Shown here: piece after piece, positions 1 through 11,490 of the stretch | How positions within the stretch are numbered: the stretch's first letter is position 1 | Layout of the letters: each line of letters begins with the position of its first letter | Assembly (NCBI GenBank): GCA_023213395.1 | Contig: CM041465.1 | Span: forward strand, 154,511,741 to 154,575,740 | DNA: 64,000 nucleotides | From: Cycas panzhihuaensis | Taxonomy: Eukaryota; Cycadophyta | Direction of reading: 5' to 3' | Position numbers and translations under genes: made by a program | The notes under the pieces: model-generated | The model's database searches: none | Seen by the model: the letters and a program-made list of their open reading frames with translations, nothing else | What the model was told of the DNA's origin: nothing

Positions 1-2309
1 TGTGGGTGAAAACCCACAAATAAATAATAATTACATTATGATAAAATGATGATGCAACAAAGATGGACTTTGATCCATATTTATAGATCTAAGGTGTCAA
101 ATATAAGTACAAATACATCCATTAGGTTACCATAATTAAGACTATTCCTCTACATAATTAGGCACATAAATAGGAGGCCCACTTTACATTAGGTGGTATG
201 GTCACATATTTTAACATTGAAAATAACTTGCCTCCCACCATTAAATATAGTGGCAATAAGGATTAAGACTCCTAATTCAATTAATAAATCCTTAACCATT
301 TGAAGCCTTTGCCATGGATTCATACCTTCTTTTGGTAAAAATGTTTTATAAGCTTCTCGTCACTTATATGTTTGTCCCTTAAATCATCTTTTATGATGGA
401 ATTCTTCTTGCTAAGCTTTGCCCATTGCATCTTGTAGAATCTTGACAACTTCCCAAAGTCTTTGTTTTTCTATTACCAAATTTAAAAAAGTGTCTTAAAC
501 AAGTATTGAAGTTACTTTCCCACTTCGTGTTTGCAATTGAAGAGGCACCTCCTTATCTGGAATAATCACGACTAAATTAGAATTCGGTGATTTATTTTTA
601 AGGCAATTTATCCATTCATGGTCCATCGATCTATATTCTTCATAAATGAATCCGCCACCTTTTTTCTCTAATGGGTAGTCTGATCTAACATACCCCCATC
701 TTTGGCATAAGAAATGATGGATTAGCTTCATATTTCCTTTATACTATTTTTCTAATATCTTTGTCTTTTGTAAGGATACATTCTGGACATTAATTTTAGG
801 TCAAGAAAAATATTCCCACATATTATGGTTAGTTATTCTATAATATTCATACCACGCCGCTACTTTATCATGTTTATTTCTTAGATGACCTTGTTGATTA
901 TAAGGTGGGGGGCACCACATATTATCTCACAACTTTTCTAGATATAACCTAGTTAACTTTGCATAGAATTTTTCTATTTCTTAATTCTAGTACATCTTAG
1001 TAGGTATTAATACTAACAATTATTGTCTTAATACTTCTACCTACTTTTTTAGTGCTTCAATCTGTAGATTTGTTCCTATCTAGGGTATTTGACTGTACAT
1101 TCCCTATGTATGTACTACTAATGATGGTTAAGGAAAAGATGGACCTATTTTTCCCATTCATTGAATTACCTATTGAGAGTATATAGGTTTCATTCGATTC
1201 TCAAACTTTAGGGCTAACTCACATACTTGTTTATAGTTATTGACTAGGTGCAACATAACTTTATCCCTTAATTATAGGATTAAGCCTTGAGTAAACTATT
1301 TCATCGCCAACATTGGGTTAATTATCATTATAGATTATATTTTATTCATTAGTATCCTTATTCAACCATCAAAATCATTTACACTCTCTAAGATATTACT
1401 TTGTTTCTTCTAAGATTTGAAATATGGCCATGGGATCTCTTAATTTGTAGAATTAATCCAAAAATTAATCTTGTAATCTCTCCCATGATAAATTCTATTC
1501 TATGACATACTAGAACCATGTAATTACTACTCCTTGCAATGTGGAAAAAAGTCAAGCTTTTACTTCCTTTGGGTCTATAACTTCCTATATTTTAGCATAT
1601 TTTTTAATAATATTAAATGGTCCCTTAGCTATATGGATCTTTCAAATTATATACTTAAAAAACATAAATCATTCTATACAATAATACAAGGTCTGATCAG
1701 TCCTAATCTTCTCCCTTGACCTATTCCACTTAATGGTTGATTACCACTTCCTCTTGCATTGGTAAAAAGTGATTGATTTAATGATAGGCCTCCACCTCTC
1801 GAGTTCTCACCTGATGGGGGGCTTCTACCTTTTGCCCTCCCTCTAGAACTTACCATTAGTGACTTAAATAGAGGATCTAAAATGTGACTTAAAGTGGTTT
1901 TGAATTCTAACTAATGATGATTCCACTCCTTATCTATTGTACTATATAATTCTAATTCAATTAAACTATTTTTACCTTCTTAAGGTGGTAAATCTTTAAC
2001 AAGTTCTTTATCACTTTTTCTTTTTTAGACTTCTATTTCAATGGGATTCTCTTCCAATGCATACCCTTGGTTATCTTCAATTTGTATACTCTTCTCTTTG
2101 ATAAACTCTCTAATTATGTTTTCCTCTATTTGCCTTTTGCCTTCCACACTTGATTTCCTTCTTCCAATTGAGTTAGCAAGTGGTCACCTCTTCACTTGCT
2201 TCCTTGGCATGATTATAAATCTTAGCTTTCTTACTCCTGTCTAGAGTCTATCATTATCCCAGTGCTCTTCACATTCTCTTTATGATTCTTTTTTTACCCT
2301 AGGTGGCAT
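1..2309 (-). pseudogene. Gypsy element 1 gag, decayed, 3' part outside window
   Basis: This is the structural (capsid) gene of a Ty3/gypsy retrotransposon, read on the minus strand from a start at 2307-2309 (MPPRVKKES, a typical gypsy gag opening). Around 1320-1180 the minus strand reads a capsid-type block, FTQGLILQLRDKVMLHL then ALKFENRMKP, which matches the Retrotrans_gag pattern FTxGLxxxxRxxV....A..FE. A Gly/Arg/Ser-rich stretch lies at 1860-1680. Several in-frame TAG and TAA codons and frame changes run through it, so it cannot be translated as it stands. The stretch 731-495 is open for 78 codons and probably belongs to the same gag or to the start of pol. Protease, RT and integrase would lie beyond position 1. 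The family call is firm for the capsid block and inferred for the rest. Confidence 0.7.
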
Positions 2310-2694
2310 GGAAGAGGTCCTATTTGTTTATTCATATTTTCCATTATGATATTTTTAATCACCTAATTTTTATTAGGCAACAAAACCAATGTGTATTATG
2401 CACTTATTCATCTATAAGTCATTCACCAAATGAATAAGGCAAATACAAGGAACATCCATCATGATGTAAAATATAATATCATTAAGATAAGGAATTGCAT
2501 CTAGTACCTCTAACAACTAGACATAAATACAGTGGTAAACAAAAAACTGACTAGCCAATTAGGCTTACAATAATGAGACTTTAGTAAAATGATATTTAAA
2601 CACCTCTCAGCCCATGTATACATACATATTATTTCATCCTTATTTATTTACAACATTTCAATGGTTTTAATAGTTGGTTTATTACCAAAATACA
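2310..2694. other. Leader of gypsy element 1, no gene
   Basis: AT-rich stretch between the gag start and the minisatellite. I see no coding signal or RNA gene. By position it belongs to the 5' untranslated leader of gypsy element 1. Confidence 0.4.
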
Positions 2695-3320
2695 TCTAGA
2701 CTACTCTTCGATTACAGTCTTTAATTACAATCTACTTATGATTATATTCAAATTATGATCAACTTATAATCTGAACTATGATTAACTTATACTTTTAGCC
2801 CTAACTATGATCATCTTATACTTATGAGATCGATTGTGATCAGATCATACTTATAGCTTTGATTGCAATCTACTTGTAACCATGACCTAAATCATGATCT
2901 ATTTGTAATCATAACTTAAACTATAATTTGCTCACAACCACAACCCGGATTATAATTTGCTCACAACCATGAACTGAACCACGGTTTGCTCAGAACCATG
3001 ATCTACTTGTAACTACTAATTGAACTATGATTTACTTACAACTATGAGCTAAATTACAATCTACTTGGAACTACAAAGTGTACTGTGATCTACTCGCAAC
3101 AGTGATCTAAACTATGATCTGCTTGTACTTGTAACCTAAGTTACAATTTGCTTGTAACCAACTGCAATCATCTGATAATCATGACCTTGACTACAATCCA
3201 CTCATACTTGTGAGTCAAGTCATGATCTGCTGACAATCATAATCTAGCTGCTATCTACTCACAATTACTTCCCCCAACTACAATATGCTCATAGCCTGAT
3301 TATGATCTATTCATAGCCTA
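2695..3320. repeat. Degenerate ~30-bp tandem repeat (minisatellite)
   Basis: About 20 diverged copies of a unit of roughly 28-32 bases. A consensus half is CTATGATCTACTTGTAACCA followed by TGACCTAAA. The recurring words are TGATCTACTTGTAAC, AACTATGATC, CAATCTACTTG and TTTGCTCACAACCATGA. Copies differ by substitutions and small indels, and the array fades at both ends. It lies between the gypsy gag start and the LTR-like block, so it is probably a leader minisatellite of that element. No reading frame runs through it. Unit length is estimated by eye. Confidence 0.75.
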
Positions 3321-3464
3321 ACTTTATTTATTTACAAACTTACAAAATTTTTTATTTCTTTTCTAAAATTATTCGTAATTTTTTTCATACACAACACCTC
3401 AACCTACTACCTATTATACCTTATAGCTAATACTTTCCTTAGAAAATTAAAGTACACCAATGAT
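3321..3464. other. Primer-site side of gypsy element 1
   Basis: Short AT-rich spacer between the minisatellite and the LTR-like block. On the minus strand the first bases after the block are TTGGTGTACTTT. The related block at 23050 is followed by TTGGTGGACTCT. The shared TTGGTGxACTYT sits where a primer binding site should be, but I cannot assign it to a tRNA. Confidence 0.3.
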
Positions 3465-5000
3465 GTATGTGGGGTGGTAACTTTAACAGTCCTAACTATT
3501 CCCTTTACAAGGATGGAAATGAGATATTAATTAAGAGATTATCTTTTTTAATGTGAAAAGATTTATTTTATGGTGAGTTCATTTTATAAGAACAAGGTTT
3601 ATCTTAAGTAAAATAATAGAAATAAAAATGAAAAGTAAATGAAATGAAAAGATAAGGATGGGTTTAGAGTGCTCTTTGATGGGTGATACTCAAGAGGGAA
3701 TCATATCAACCTTCCAAAATTAACACCTATACAAAACCAACACTATACACTTATTAGCCTGAAAAAATAGAATTAGATAGTTGATCAAAGATTATCCATA
3801 GCCTAAAGTAGTATAAGAACATCTGAAATTTTTGAAATAGACCTTTAAAAATTAAGAAAATTTCTTAAATATACTCAAATACTAAGGTCTACTTTGATAG
3901 CTTATAACTTCAATAAATCAACTCCAAATTAGGCTTAATCTAATCCTAATCTATAAAGCCTTGAATCTACTTTATAAACTTGTAGTTACTAAGATATGGT
4001 CAAAAGAGTATAGGTACCTTTTTATGACAAAATCTGAAGGAGGGTGAGCTTAAACCACTTCTGAAACTAGCCCCTCATTAGTTCTTAGCTACATGTGACC
4101 ACTTTTTAATGTAGCTAGGGGGCTTATGGACCTAAAATATTATCAAATACAATTCACCCCTTTTTTAAAAATATAAAAATAATCAAATATAGCTAAATCT
4201 CCTTTGGAGTCTACCATTTAAGCTAAAAAGGGTATCATATAATCGATTAAAGGACCAAAGAAAGGGGCTAAAGATCTAGATTTTAATCTAATATCAAAGG
4301 TAGTTTTATTTCTAATGACTAAATGAAGATCATTGAAAAATTATAAATTTTTTTGATAAAATTTAAGTTGTGAAACCCGCATGACTTGCACGCAAAGATG
4401 GACAGCCTATGGAGCGGTGTAGAGCCCAGAAATTAATTGAAATCTTTATATTATATTCTAAAACTAAAGCGAGAGGGATGTAGAGGTCTAATGAGGCTAG
4501 AGTATATAGACGTTTTAAAAAATAAGCTCTATATGAGTAGGATATAAAAGGCCAAAGGGATATAAGAGCCAAACAAAGGGAAAATGAGGTTAATGCAGCC
4601 TAAAATCTCTTCAAGTAGACTCTAATAGGCAGAAAATGAGGTTGTATGGCCACTAGAGGGAGAAATATAGCTTTAGCAGAGAGATATAAGTAAATCTAGG
4701 GTTGGAGAAGCTTGGAAATAGGGTTTTTTCCCTGGTTTTTAGCTCAAATTTGGGACTAGACCATGTACGTCTATAAACAAGCTTGGAATCCACTGTAAGA
4801 GACTAATATGTACTAAAAAATTATTGCACTTCATATAAACAAAGTAGAATGCACTAATTTTTTTTTTTTTTAAGTGAAGAAATAAGAGCAAATTAGGTGC
4901 CATTATGAAGGAATAGGCCTCTATTTGTTAATATTTCTTAAATATGACTCTAAATCATAGCACAAATAGCTCTCATACAATGTTAAAATACTTCAAAATC
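3465..5000 (-). repeat. LTR-like block, probable 5' LTR of gypsy element 1
   Basis: The low-coordinate edge, GGGTGGTAACTTTA then CTATTCCCTTTACAAGG, recurs at 23055-23100 with few changes. The rest of the two blocks has the same layout and scattered similarity: a purine-rich AAAATAA tract, and a region reading TATTATCAAATA beside a lowered-AT stretch. It lies just upstream of the minus-strand gag, where the 5' LTR belongs. The high-coordinate edge is not defined because no second LTR of this element is in the window. Confidence 0.45.
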
Positions 5001-5400
5001 TATAAAACCATTTGCTTTGATAAATAAACATGCTATACTAACTAAATAATGTAAGAAATAAGAAAAAAACATGCGAGAACAATAGAATATGAAAGGGCAT
5101 TGGTGAATTTGTCACCATGTAGGGCTTAATTTAGGTAGAGCCTCCACATAATATTTAATATTATGTACAAAACAATGGTATAGGAATTAATTTCTATGCA
5201 ACCCATCAATATTTCCATGAATATAATTGGTTGACTAAGCAACACATACAGTGGACCCAACTACATTATACAACAAGATTAAATTACAATAAAGGGTCAT
5301 GTGAATATTACGATATGAACATAATATTATATGAAATACAAAAAATAAGGATGTTATTACATAGTTTTAATAAGAATATCATTAGGAGCATGATTAACTT
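5001..5400. other. Unassigned spacer
   Basis: AT-rich sequence between the LTR-like block and the recognisable gypsy A coding remains. A 62-codon plus-strand open stretch at 5231-5419 is probably chance. It may be decayed protease-region sequence of gypsy A, but I see no motif to support that. Confidence 0.3.
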
Positions 5401-6317
5401 GATTCAACAAAGTAACTAAATCAAAGGAGAGAGTAGAATTAGATGAACCAATAGGAGTAGAGATTCCCAACATGTCGAATAAAGTTGTTATTACTTAGGA
5501 TAATACTTCAACAAGTTAATAACATATATCTCACTAGGAATAGTCTTCAGCTCTTCAACCAAAGAAAATAATCCATCCTTTAAACTAGAGGGAATGGAAT
5601 AGAATCTAATGGGATAAGAGGGAACTAGTGGCAAAGAATAGGATTTTTAGTCATCAAATCATCAGATGATTTGGAAGGACCTAAACTCTTTGTAGTCTCA
5701 ACCATGTTAATGGTTCTTTTGGTTTCTCCACCTTTAGAAGGTGGGTGACTTAGGTTATTAACACACTTCATTATATGATTAGAAGAAGAAACTAGTTTTC
5801 TTGATTAATTGGGTTCCAAGCTTTTAGCTTTGGTATTCTCTACTTGCTTTCCCTTATCTTTAGCTTATGCTTCTCTTTATTATCCTTATGCTAAGGCAAT
5901 AGATCTTTATGGATTAATTGATCTTAAGAAGGCTTAGAAGCTTGATTAATCTAGGTAATAGGCTTTTGGTTCATTACTTAGATAATGTAACATTGACTCC
6001 TATCATATATATTAGTTTGGTGGTAGAGATACCATTTAGTCTTCCTCATGGGAGTGTAAGGTATATGAGGGTTTTGACATTTTCTTTCTTTTGTAAGATG
6101 AAATACTTTTTCCTATTAACTAAGAGAGGTATTGTTAATATAAAACTTAGTATTGATTGCACAATCTAATAATCTAATCGATGATGTAAGGTAGTCATAG
6201 GTTGGCTCTACATTAGCAAATTTAGATGCTTGAATTGATTCTTTAGAAGGAATTAACTTATCAACCTTCTTGATACCTGCTTAGATTTCAAAGATCTCAA
6301 AGGCAAGACATGTTAGG
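5400..6317 (-). pseudogene. Gypsy A gag C-terminus and start of pol (second half)
   Basis: Minus-strand remains that continue the gag at 13860-15465 after the interruption by copia 1. Just after the copia boundary the frame reads LTCLAFEIFEI, matching KCLALKVIEI in gypsy T near 43405. Further on, TSSIRLLDCAI matches TSAIRSFECMM of gypsy T. Near 5560-5480 the minus strand reads FSLVEELKTIPSEIYVINLL, matching FSIVEELHTVAAGMSIMDVL of gypsy T at about 42535-42495. The order of the three matches is the same in both elements. Stops and frame changes are frequent. The domain joins gag to the protease region. Past about 5400 the similarity fades. Confidence 0.7.
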
Positions 6318-6600
6318 TGAAGGATTTAGTAGCCACACTCCATTACACTAAAGCAATGGCACATAATAAGAGCAAATAAAGAGAACAAGATTGAGAGAAA
6401 AAAATGAGAGGTGAGAATTATGACTCTCCCTTATATTAGAGGATGTGTATTAGGGTTTCTAAAAGAGTTTCCTACCTAATGACATGATCCTAAAATTATA
6501 CTTAAATGTAAATGAAATTATATTTAACTATATGATTTAGCTAACTGAAAGTCCCCTTCATATAATTAATCTAATAACCTTGATACATTAACATCCATCA
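6318..6600 (-). repeat. Copia 1 3' LTR
   Basis: About 283 bp starting TGAAGGATTTAGTAGCCACA and ending TTAACATCCATCA on the plus strand, i.e. TG...CA in the element's own direction. It aligns along its length with 13561-13859, mostly with transitions. Confidence 0.88.
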
Positions 6601-7051
6601 AATCTTTATAAAGTCTTTATTTAAGCTTCATTATTACATTGATACTTTTGTGGGAAAACCCTCATAGGAAATAAAAATTAATGAATTTTCTAAGATCTAT
6701 AGACCTTTATATTAAAATGGATAAGGTGGCTCTTGATGTAGCTTGATAACCAAACAACTTAAATGTGTAGCTTGATCTGCTAAGTTTCCATATACTATTT
6801 GGTAATCCCGCATACCCTTTCAATTTTTCATAGGTTTTAATTTTCTAAGACTAATGCAACCCTTATCCTTTCATGCCCATAAGGGGTTTTTATAAATAGG
6901 ATAGACCAAAGAGTTACTCTTATTATTTCATGCCCACAAGGGGTTTTTACAAATGGAATAGAGTATAATGATCCTATTGTTATCTCCTCTAATCAGTTAG
7001 AGATGGAGGCTCAAAGGTTGAGCTACTTATGGAACTGTTCAAACTTTATCT
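6601..7051. other. Copia 1 sequence between RNase H and 3' LTR
   Basis: Non-coding tail of copia 1. The polypurine tract expected next to the LTR is degraded: minus strand AAAGACTTTATAAAGATT. Around 6855 and 6935 two near copies of CTTTCATGCCCATAAGGGGT / TTTCATGCCCACAAGGGGT lie about 75 bp apart, a small local duplication. Confidence 0.45.
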
Positions 7052-8760
7052 TTATAGTAGTTTGGTAAAGATATCAACCACATGATCTACTGTGGGATAG
7101 CACTTTAGTTGAATTATACCATCATGAACTAGTTCTTGAATTCTATGGACTTTTGTACTTATGTGTTTGGTATAATCATGAAATATAGGATTTTTTGTCA
7201 TGTGGATTACTGATTGATTATCCACACGAAGGTTAGTAGGACTTATTTGGGTGATATTCAATGTTTTCAGTAATTTCTTAAGCCATATAACCTTCTTACT
7301 CATCTTAGAAGCAATAATATATTAACTTCGATAGTTGAATCAACAATTGTTATTTATCATCTAAATCTCCATGATATTGGTGCTATTCCAAGAAATGTTA
7401 TATACCTAGACATGGATCTCTCTATGTCTTTATCTCTGGCAAAGTCTAAGTCTATATATACATATATCTTAAACCTTAAATTAAGTTCATATAATAGACC
7501 ATATTTGGTACTTATCTTAAGATACCTCAACACTCACTCTACTACTTGCTAGTGACTCTACTTGGAATTTATCACATAACGAGTAAGAATGCTAATAAAG
7601 TATGCAATATTAGGTCTTATATTCATAGTATAGATGAGACTACCTATAAGATACCTATAAAGTGTTACATCTACCTCTTAATCATTACCATTAGCTATCA
7701 GTTTGATATTAGATTACATTGGAGTGGCTATAGTTTGAGCATCTTTTAACTGAAACTTTGTTAGAAGATTATTAATATACTTTTCTTGAGAAAGAAAGAT
7801 TTTTCTATCTTTCTAAGTGACTTGAATTCCCAAGTAGTATTTTATTAATCTAAGGTCAGACAGTTCAAACATTTTAGCTAAGTCCTTCTTTAGCTAGTTG
7901 ATTGCTTATTTACTATTCCCTATTATAAACATATCGTTTACAAAGATTAAGAGATAAGTGACTTTATCTTTTTGGTGTTTTACGAATAATGTTACATCAA
8001 TATCTTGGTAGTCACAAACCTCATATCTAAGTTACCTCATTCCTTCTGATAACTTGGTGAACCAAATATGAGGCACTTATTTAAGAATGTACGAGGACTT
8101 TTTGAGCCTACACACCTTATGCTCTAGACTAGCAATCTTAAATCCTTCAGGTTGAGTCATGTAGATTTCTTCTTTAAGATCAACATTGAGAAATGTGGTT
8201 TTTACATTGAGCTGGTAAATCTTTCAGCCCTATTGAGCTTCCAATACCATAAGAGTTCTAATTATGGGCCACTTAGTTATAGGTGCAAAGACTTTACTGT
8301 AGTCAATGCCTTCCCTTTATGTGAATCCCTTTGCTACCAATCTCGCCTTGTATTTTTTAAGGGTGTCATTAGATCTATATTTATTTTTATACACCCATTT
8401 ATTTCGAACTACCTTTCTTCTAAGTCATAGGTTAACAAACTCCCATGTACTATTTTTTATAACAGATTGATACTCTTCATTCATGGAATTCCTTCAAGCT
8501 ATGTGTTTTACAACTTTTTAGTATGAGAGAGGCTCTTCATTGAGAGTAAGATGTAGTTTTATCAATTCTAACTCAATGAAAAGTGATTCTTGTATCTTGG
8601 CTTTGTTGGCATTTTGAGTACTAATTTTTCCCATCTCATTAGGTTATATATCGTTATTTAGCCTGTAGGCTTTAGGAGAACCTTGAGTTAGGAATGATAT
8701 CTTCATTTCTCTAAATATATGGTCTTTATTTAATCTTGAAAAGGATCATTTTGCATATTT
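7052..8760 (-). pseudogene. Copia 1 reverse transcriptase and RNase H
   Basis: Minus-strand pol remains that would copy the element's RNA into DNA. The RNase H end is clear at 7303-7052: LRVDNQSVIHMTKNPIFHDY then TKHIST, the copia DNQSAIxLxxNPxFHxRTKHI motif. Before it (7750-7310) come LIGSLIYTMNIRPNIAYFIS and VLRYLK, the usual RT to RNase H linker of copia. RT sequence continues up to about 8760 but is heavily broken. Stops fall mostly at former Gln and Trp codons. Confidence 0.75.
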
Positions 8761-10200
8761 GTTGAGGATGATGTTGATGCATTTGGGGAGCATGGTCTAT
8801 CTGCCACTACTTTACCTTTCTTAACTCTATTATTCTCAAATGGTAGTGCATGATGTGCACTCATTGGTTGAGATTCATAGCTACTATCCTACATGGCTCT
8901 ATTGTCAGATTCTAATAGTTTGAGTAACTCTTGAGTGTCTCCCCTCCTAAATTTTGGAATCAGTACATCATATTGAGTAGCATCATAATAATGGTAGTTT
9001 GGTATTTTAGAGTCTAATTATAATAACTGATCATATATTTTAGTAAACACCACATCTCTGGTGATGATAATATTCCACTATGAATGTATAAAAATCTTAT
9101 ATCCTTTCTTATCTATAGGGTATCTAATAAAGATGCCTTTAAGTGCAATAGGCTAGAGTTTGCTTCTATTTCCATCTAGTATATAGACATAACATATTGA
9201 GCTAAATATTTTGAAGTGGTAGGTAGTAGGGACCTATCTAGTCCACTTTTTATTAGGAGAAGTTCCTCCTTTAGATGGGCTAATAGCATTCATGTAATAA
9301 ACAACTATCTAAATTAGTTTTTCCCATAGGAAAGTAGGTATATTTTTATAAACCAACATAGCTCAAGCCATATTCATAATAGATCTATTTATGTACCTAG
9401 TAACTCTATTCTATTAGGTGGTGCCTACTATTATAGTATGATGCTTGATGCAGTTGTCTCCTAGATAGATTTCAAACTTAGTAGAGGTATATTCCCTACC
9501 ATTATCTGTTCAAAGACACTTAATATGATAACCTAACTCCTTTTCGATACAAGCTTTAAAAGCTTTAAGACACCAAATGCCTTATCTTTCCTAGTTAAAA
9601 AAACCACTTACACTTTCCTAGTAAAATCATCAATGAATTATATGTAATATAATTTCTGCTTCAATGATGAAATGGGCATTGGTTTGCATAGATCATAGTG
9701 TACCAATTAAAGAGGATGACTTAATTTCCACTAACTATCGAAAAAGGGCTATCTATGAGATTTGGCTATGATACATGCTTCACATTTAAAGGGCTTAAAG
9801 GAGAATATGGGTAGATATAGAAGGGTATGACAAATATCTCTAGGTCGATTGATATGAACATGGCCCATGTAAGCATTCTAAAGAGTTTCTAGGGATAGCT
9901 TAGGTCTTTGGCATGCTTAGCACAAGGGCTTTGAACATAATTAACTTTAGAAGATGGGGAGCCATTTAACTTAAATAATTTACCAGTAAGCTTTCCAGTT
10001 AAGACCACTTAATTTGTTAGAGGATGAATGACCTAGAGAGTTTAGTCATTTACAGTAACACTAAGATTAAATCTATGGGAGACAAGAGTGGATAAGGAGA
10101 GTAGGTTTTATTTTAGATGAGGAATGTACAAGACATCAAGTAATGTAAAGTCTCTCAAGCATGGGAGTTTCAAGTGTATGTTTCCAATACCTTTGACTAG
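8761..10200 (-). pseudogene. Copia 1 GAG-pre-integrase and integrase
   Basis: Minus-strand remains of the domain that inserts the cDNA into the chromosome. Near 9810-9760 a zinc-binding end reads FKCEACIIAKSHR, the CxxC part of the HHCC motif (copia form CxxCxxGKxxR). About 130 bp further on it reads YYIxFIDDFTRKVxVVFLT, the copia catalytic-core opening with the first Asp. Frame shifts and stops are common. The second Asp and the Glu of the catalytic triad are not clearly readable. Confidence 0.7.
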
Positions 10201-11490
10201 TTGTTGGGATTTATTGGCCATGTGAACAACATCATATACATTAGAATCAAAAGTTTAATATAGATCTCAATTATAGGTCATATGCTATATTGCTCTTGTA
10301 TCCATGATCCATAAGTAGGTGTTTGAAGTTATGATATTTACAACTCCAAGAGGGGTTTGCATTAGTGATTCAAGATCACAAGTGGCATAGCCACAACAGC
10401 TTCAAAATACCTCTTAGTTTGATTAATGGTTCTTCCCTCAAGTCTTTGAATGTGTGCTTGAGCAAAATCTATGCTAACAAATTATTCTTCATATGTTTCA
10501 TCAATATTGTGAGCGTTATATTTCTATTGAAACTTAGACAACTTGTATACATGTATACGACAATCCTTTGTAAGATGTCCTTTCTTATTATACCTTTCAT
10601 ACATGATAATCTGATTTCGATTTCCTGAAGTACTAATTTAGCCTAACTATTTTGCATTAAAAGGTGGTGCTTGGCCTTAAGACTATTTAGGCTACTATTG
10701 TTGATGATTTTATTAACCTCATGGCTGATTTCCTTTGCCTCATCCTCTATCCCTTGCTCGGTTATTTCCTCTACTACGAGAAGGACCCTAATTCTTTGAC
10801 AAGCATACTTTTTCTTCTACATCAAAATTTGGAAGAGGATTTGAAGTTGCAAAATTAGTATTAAAAGTATTATCGAATTTTATAAACATTTCTACAAGAG
10901 CTTCAAAGTTAAGTGTCTTCAACATTCCACTTGATTGAAAACTCCCAAATAAGTTCTTATAATTAGGTACATATAGATAGGACTATATGAGGAATGCCCA
11001 TGTAATACATTAGGTCTTAAAATCTTTATGTACTACTTATTTGATTGGTTAAAGGAGGTTGATTGTTTTATGTTCATGCCCCTTCTATATTGTTATCTTG
11101 TTTATCTTTAAGACTAGATGAATAAATTCAAGGTCAGACTTTGCATCAAAATTCTTTTTAAGAACCTCAAAGACTTTCTAGGCTATATCACGTTATTCTT
11201 CATTAATTAGATTATGCAAGGAGTGATCAATCACTAATAGAATACCTATGTGAATCTTCTCATCATCGATCTCTCATTGTAATTTAGCTATAGGATCTAT
11301 TGGAGCTATAGGTGGCATTCCTCTAAAAGTATGTGACATTGCTACTATAGGAATTATAGGTGTAAGCTACAGATAGGCTCTCTAAAAGCCTTCATACTTG
11401 GAAGCATTCTTGACTCTAGTATGTCATAGATCCTAATTATCTTTCCCTTTTAAGATGTAGTTTACATTATGCTTAAATTAAGAAGACATG
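10201..11490 (-). pseudogene. Copia 1 gag and protease
   Basis: Gag starts near 11490 (MSS, then YILKGKDN and HTRVKNASKYEGF). A CCHC zinc knuckle lies at about 10600-10550, but two of its cysteines read as Tyr (YERYNKKGHLTKDC), each a TGT-to-TAT change. Just downstream, around 10310-10280, the protease active site reads WIMDTRAIxHMT where copia normally has D-S-G-A. Stops interrupt the frame throughout. Confidence 0.7.

Noticed and set aside
2695-3320. CRISPR array
   Set aside because: Repeats are tandem without unique spacers, diverged, and lie in a plant retroelement leader.
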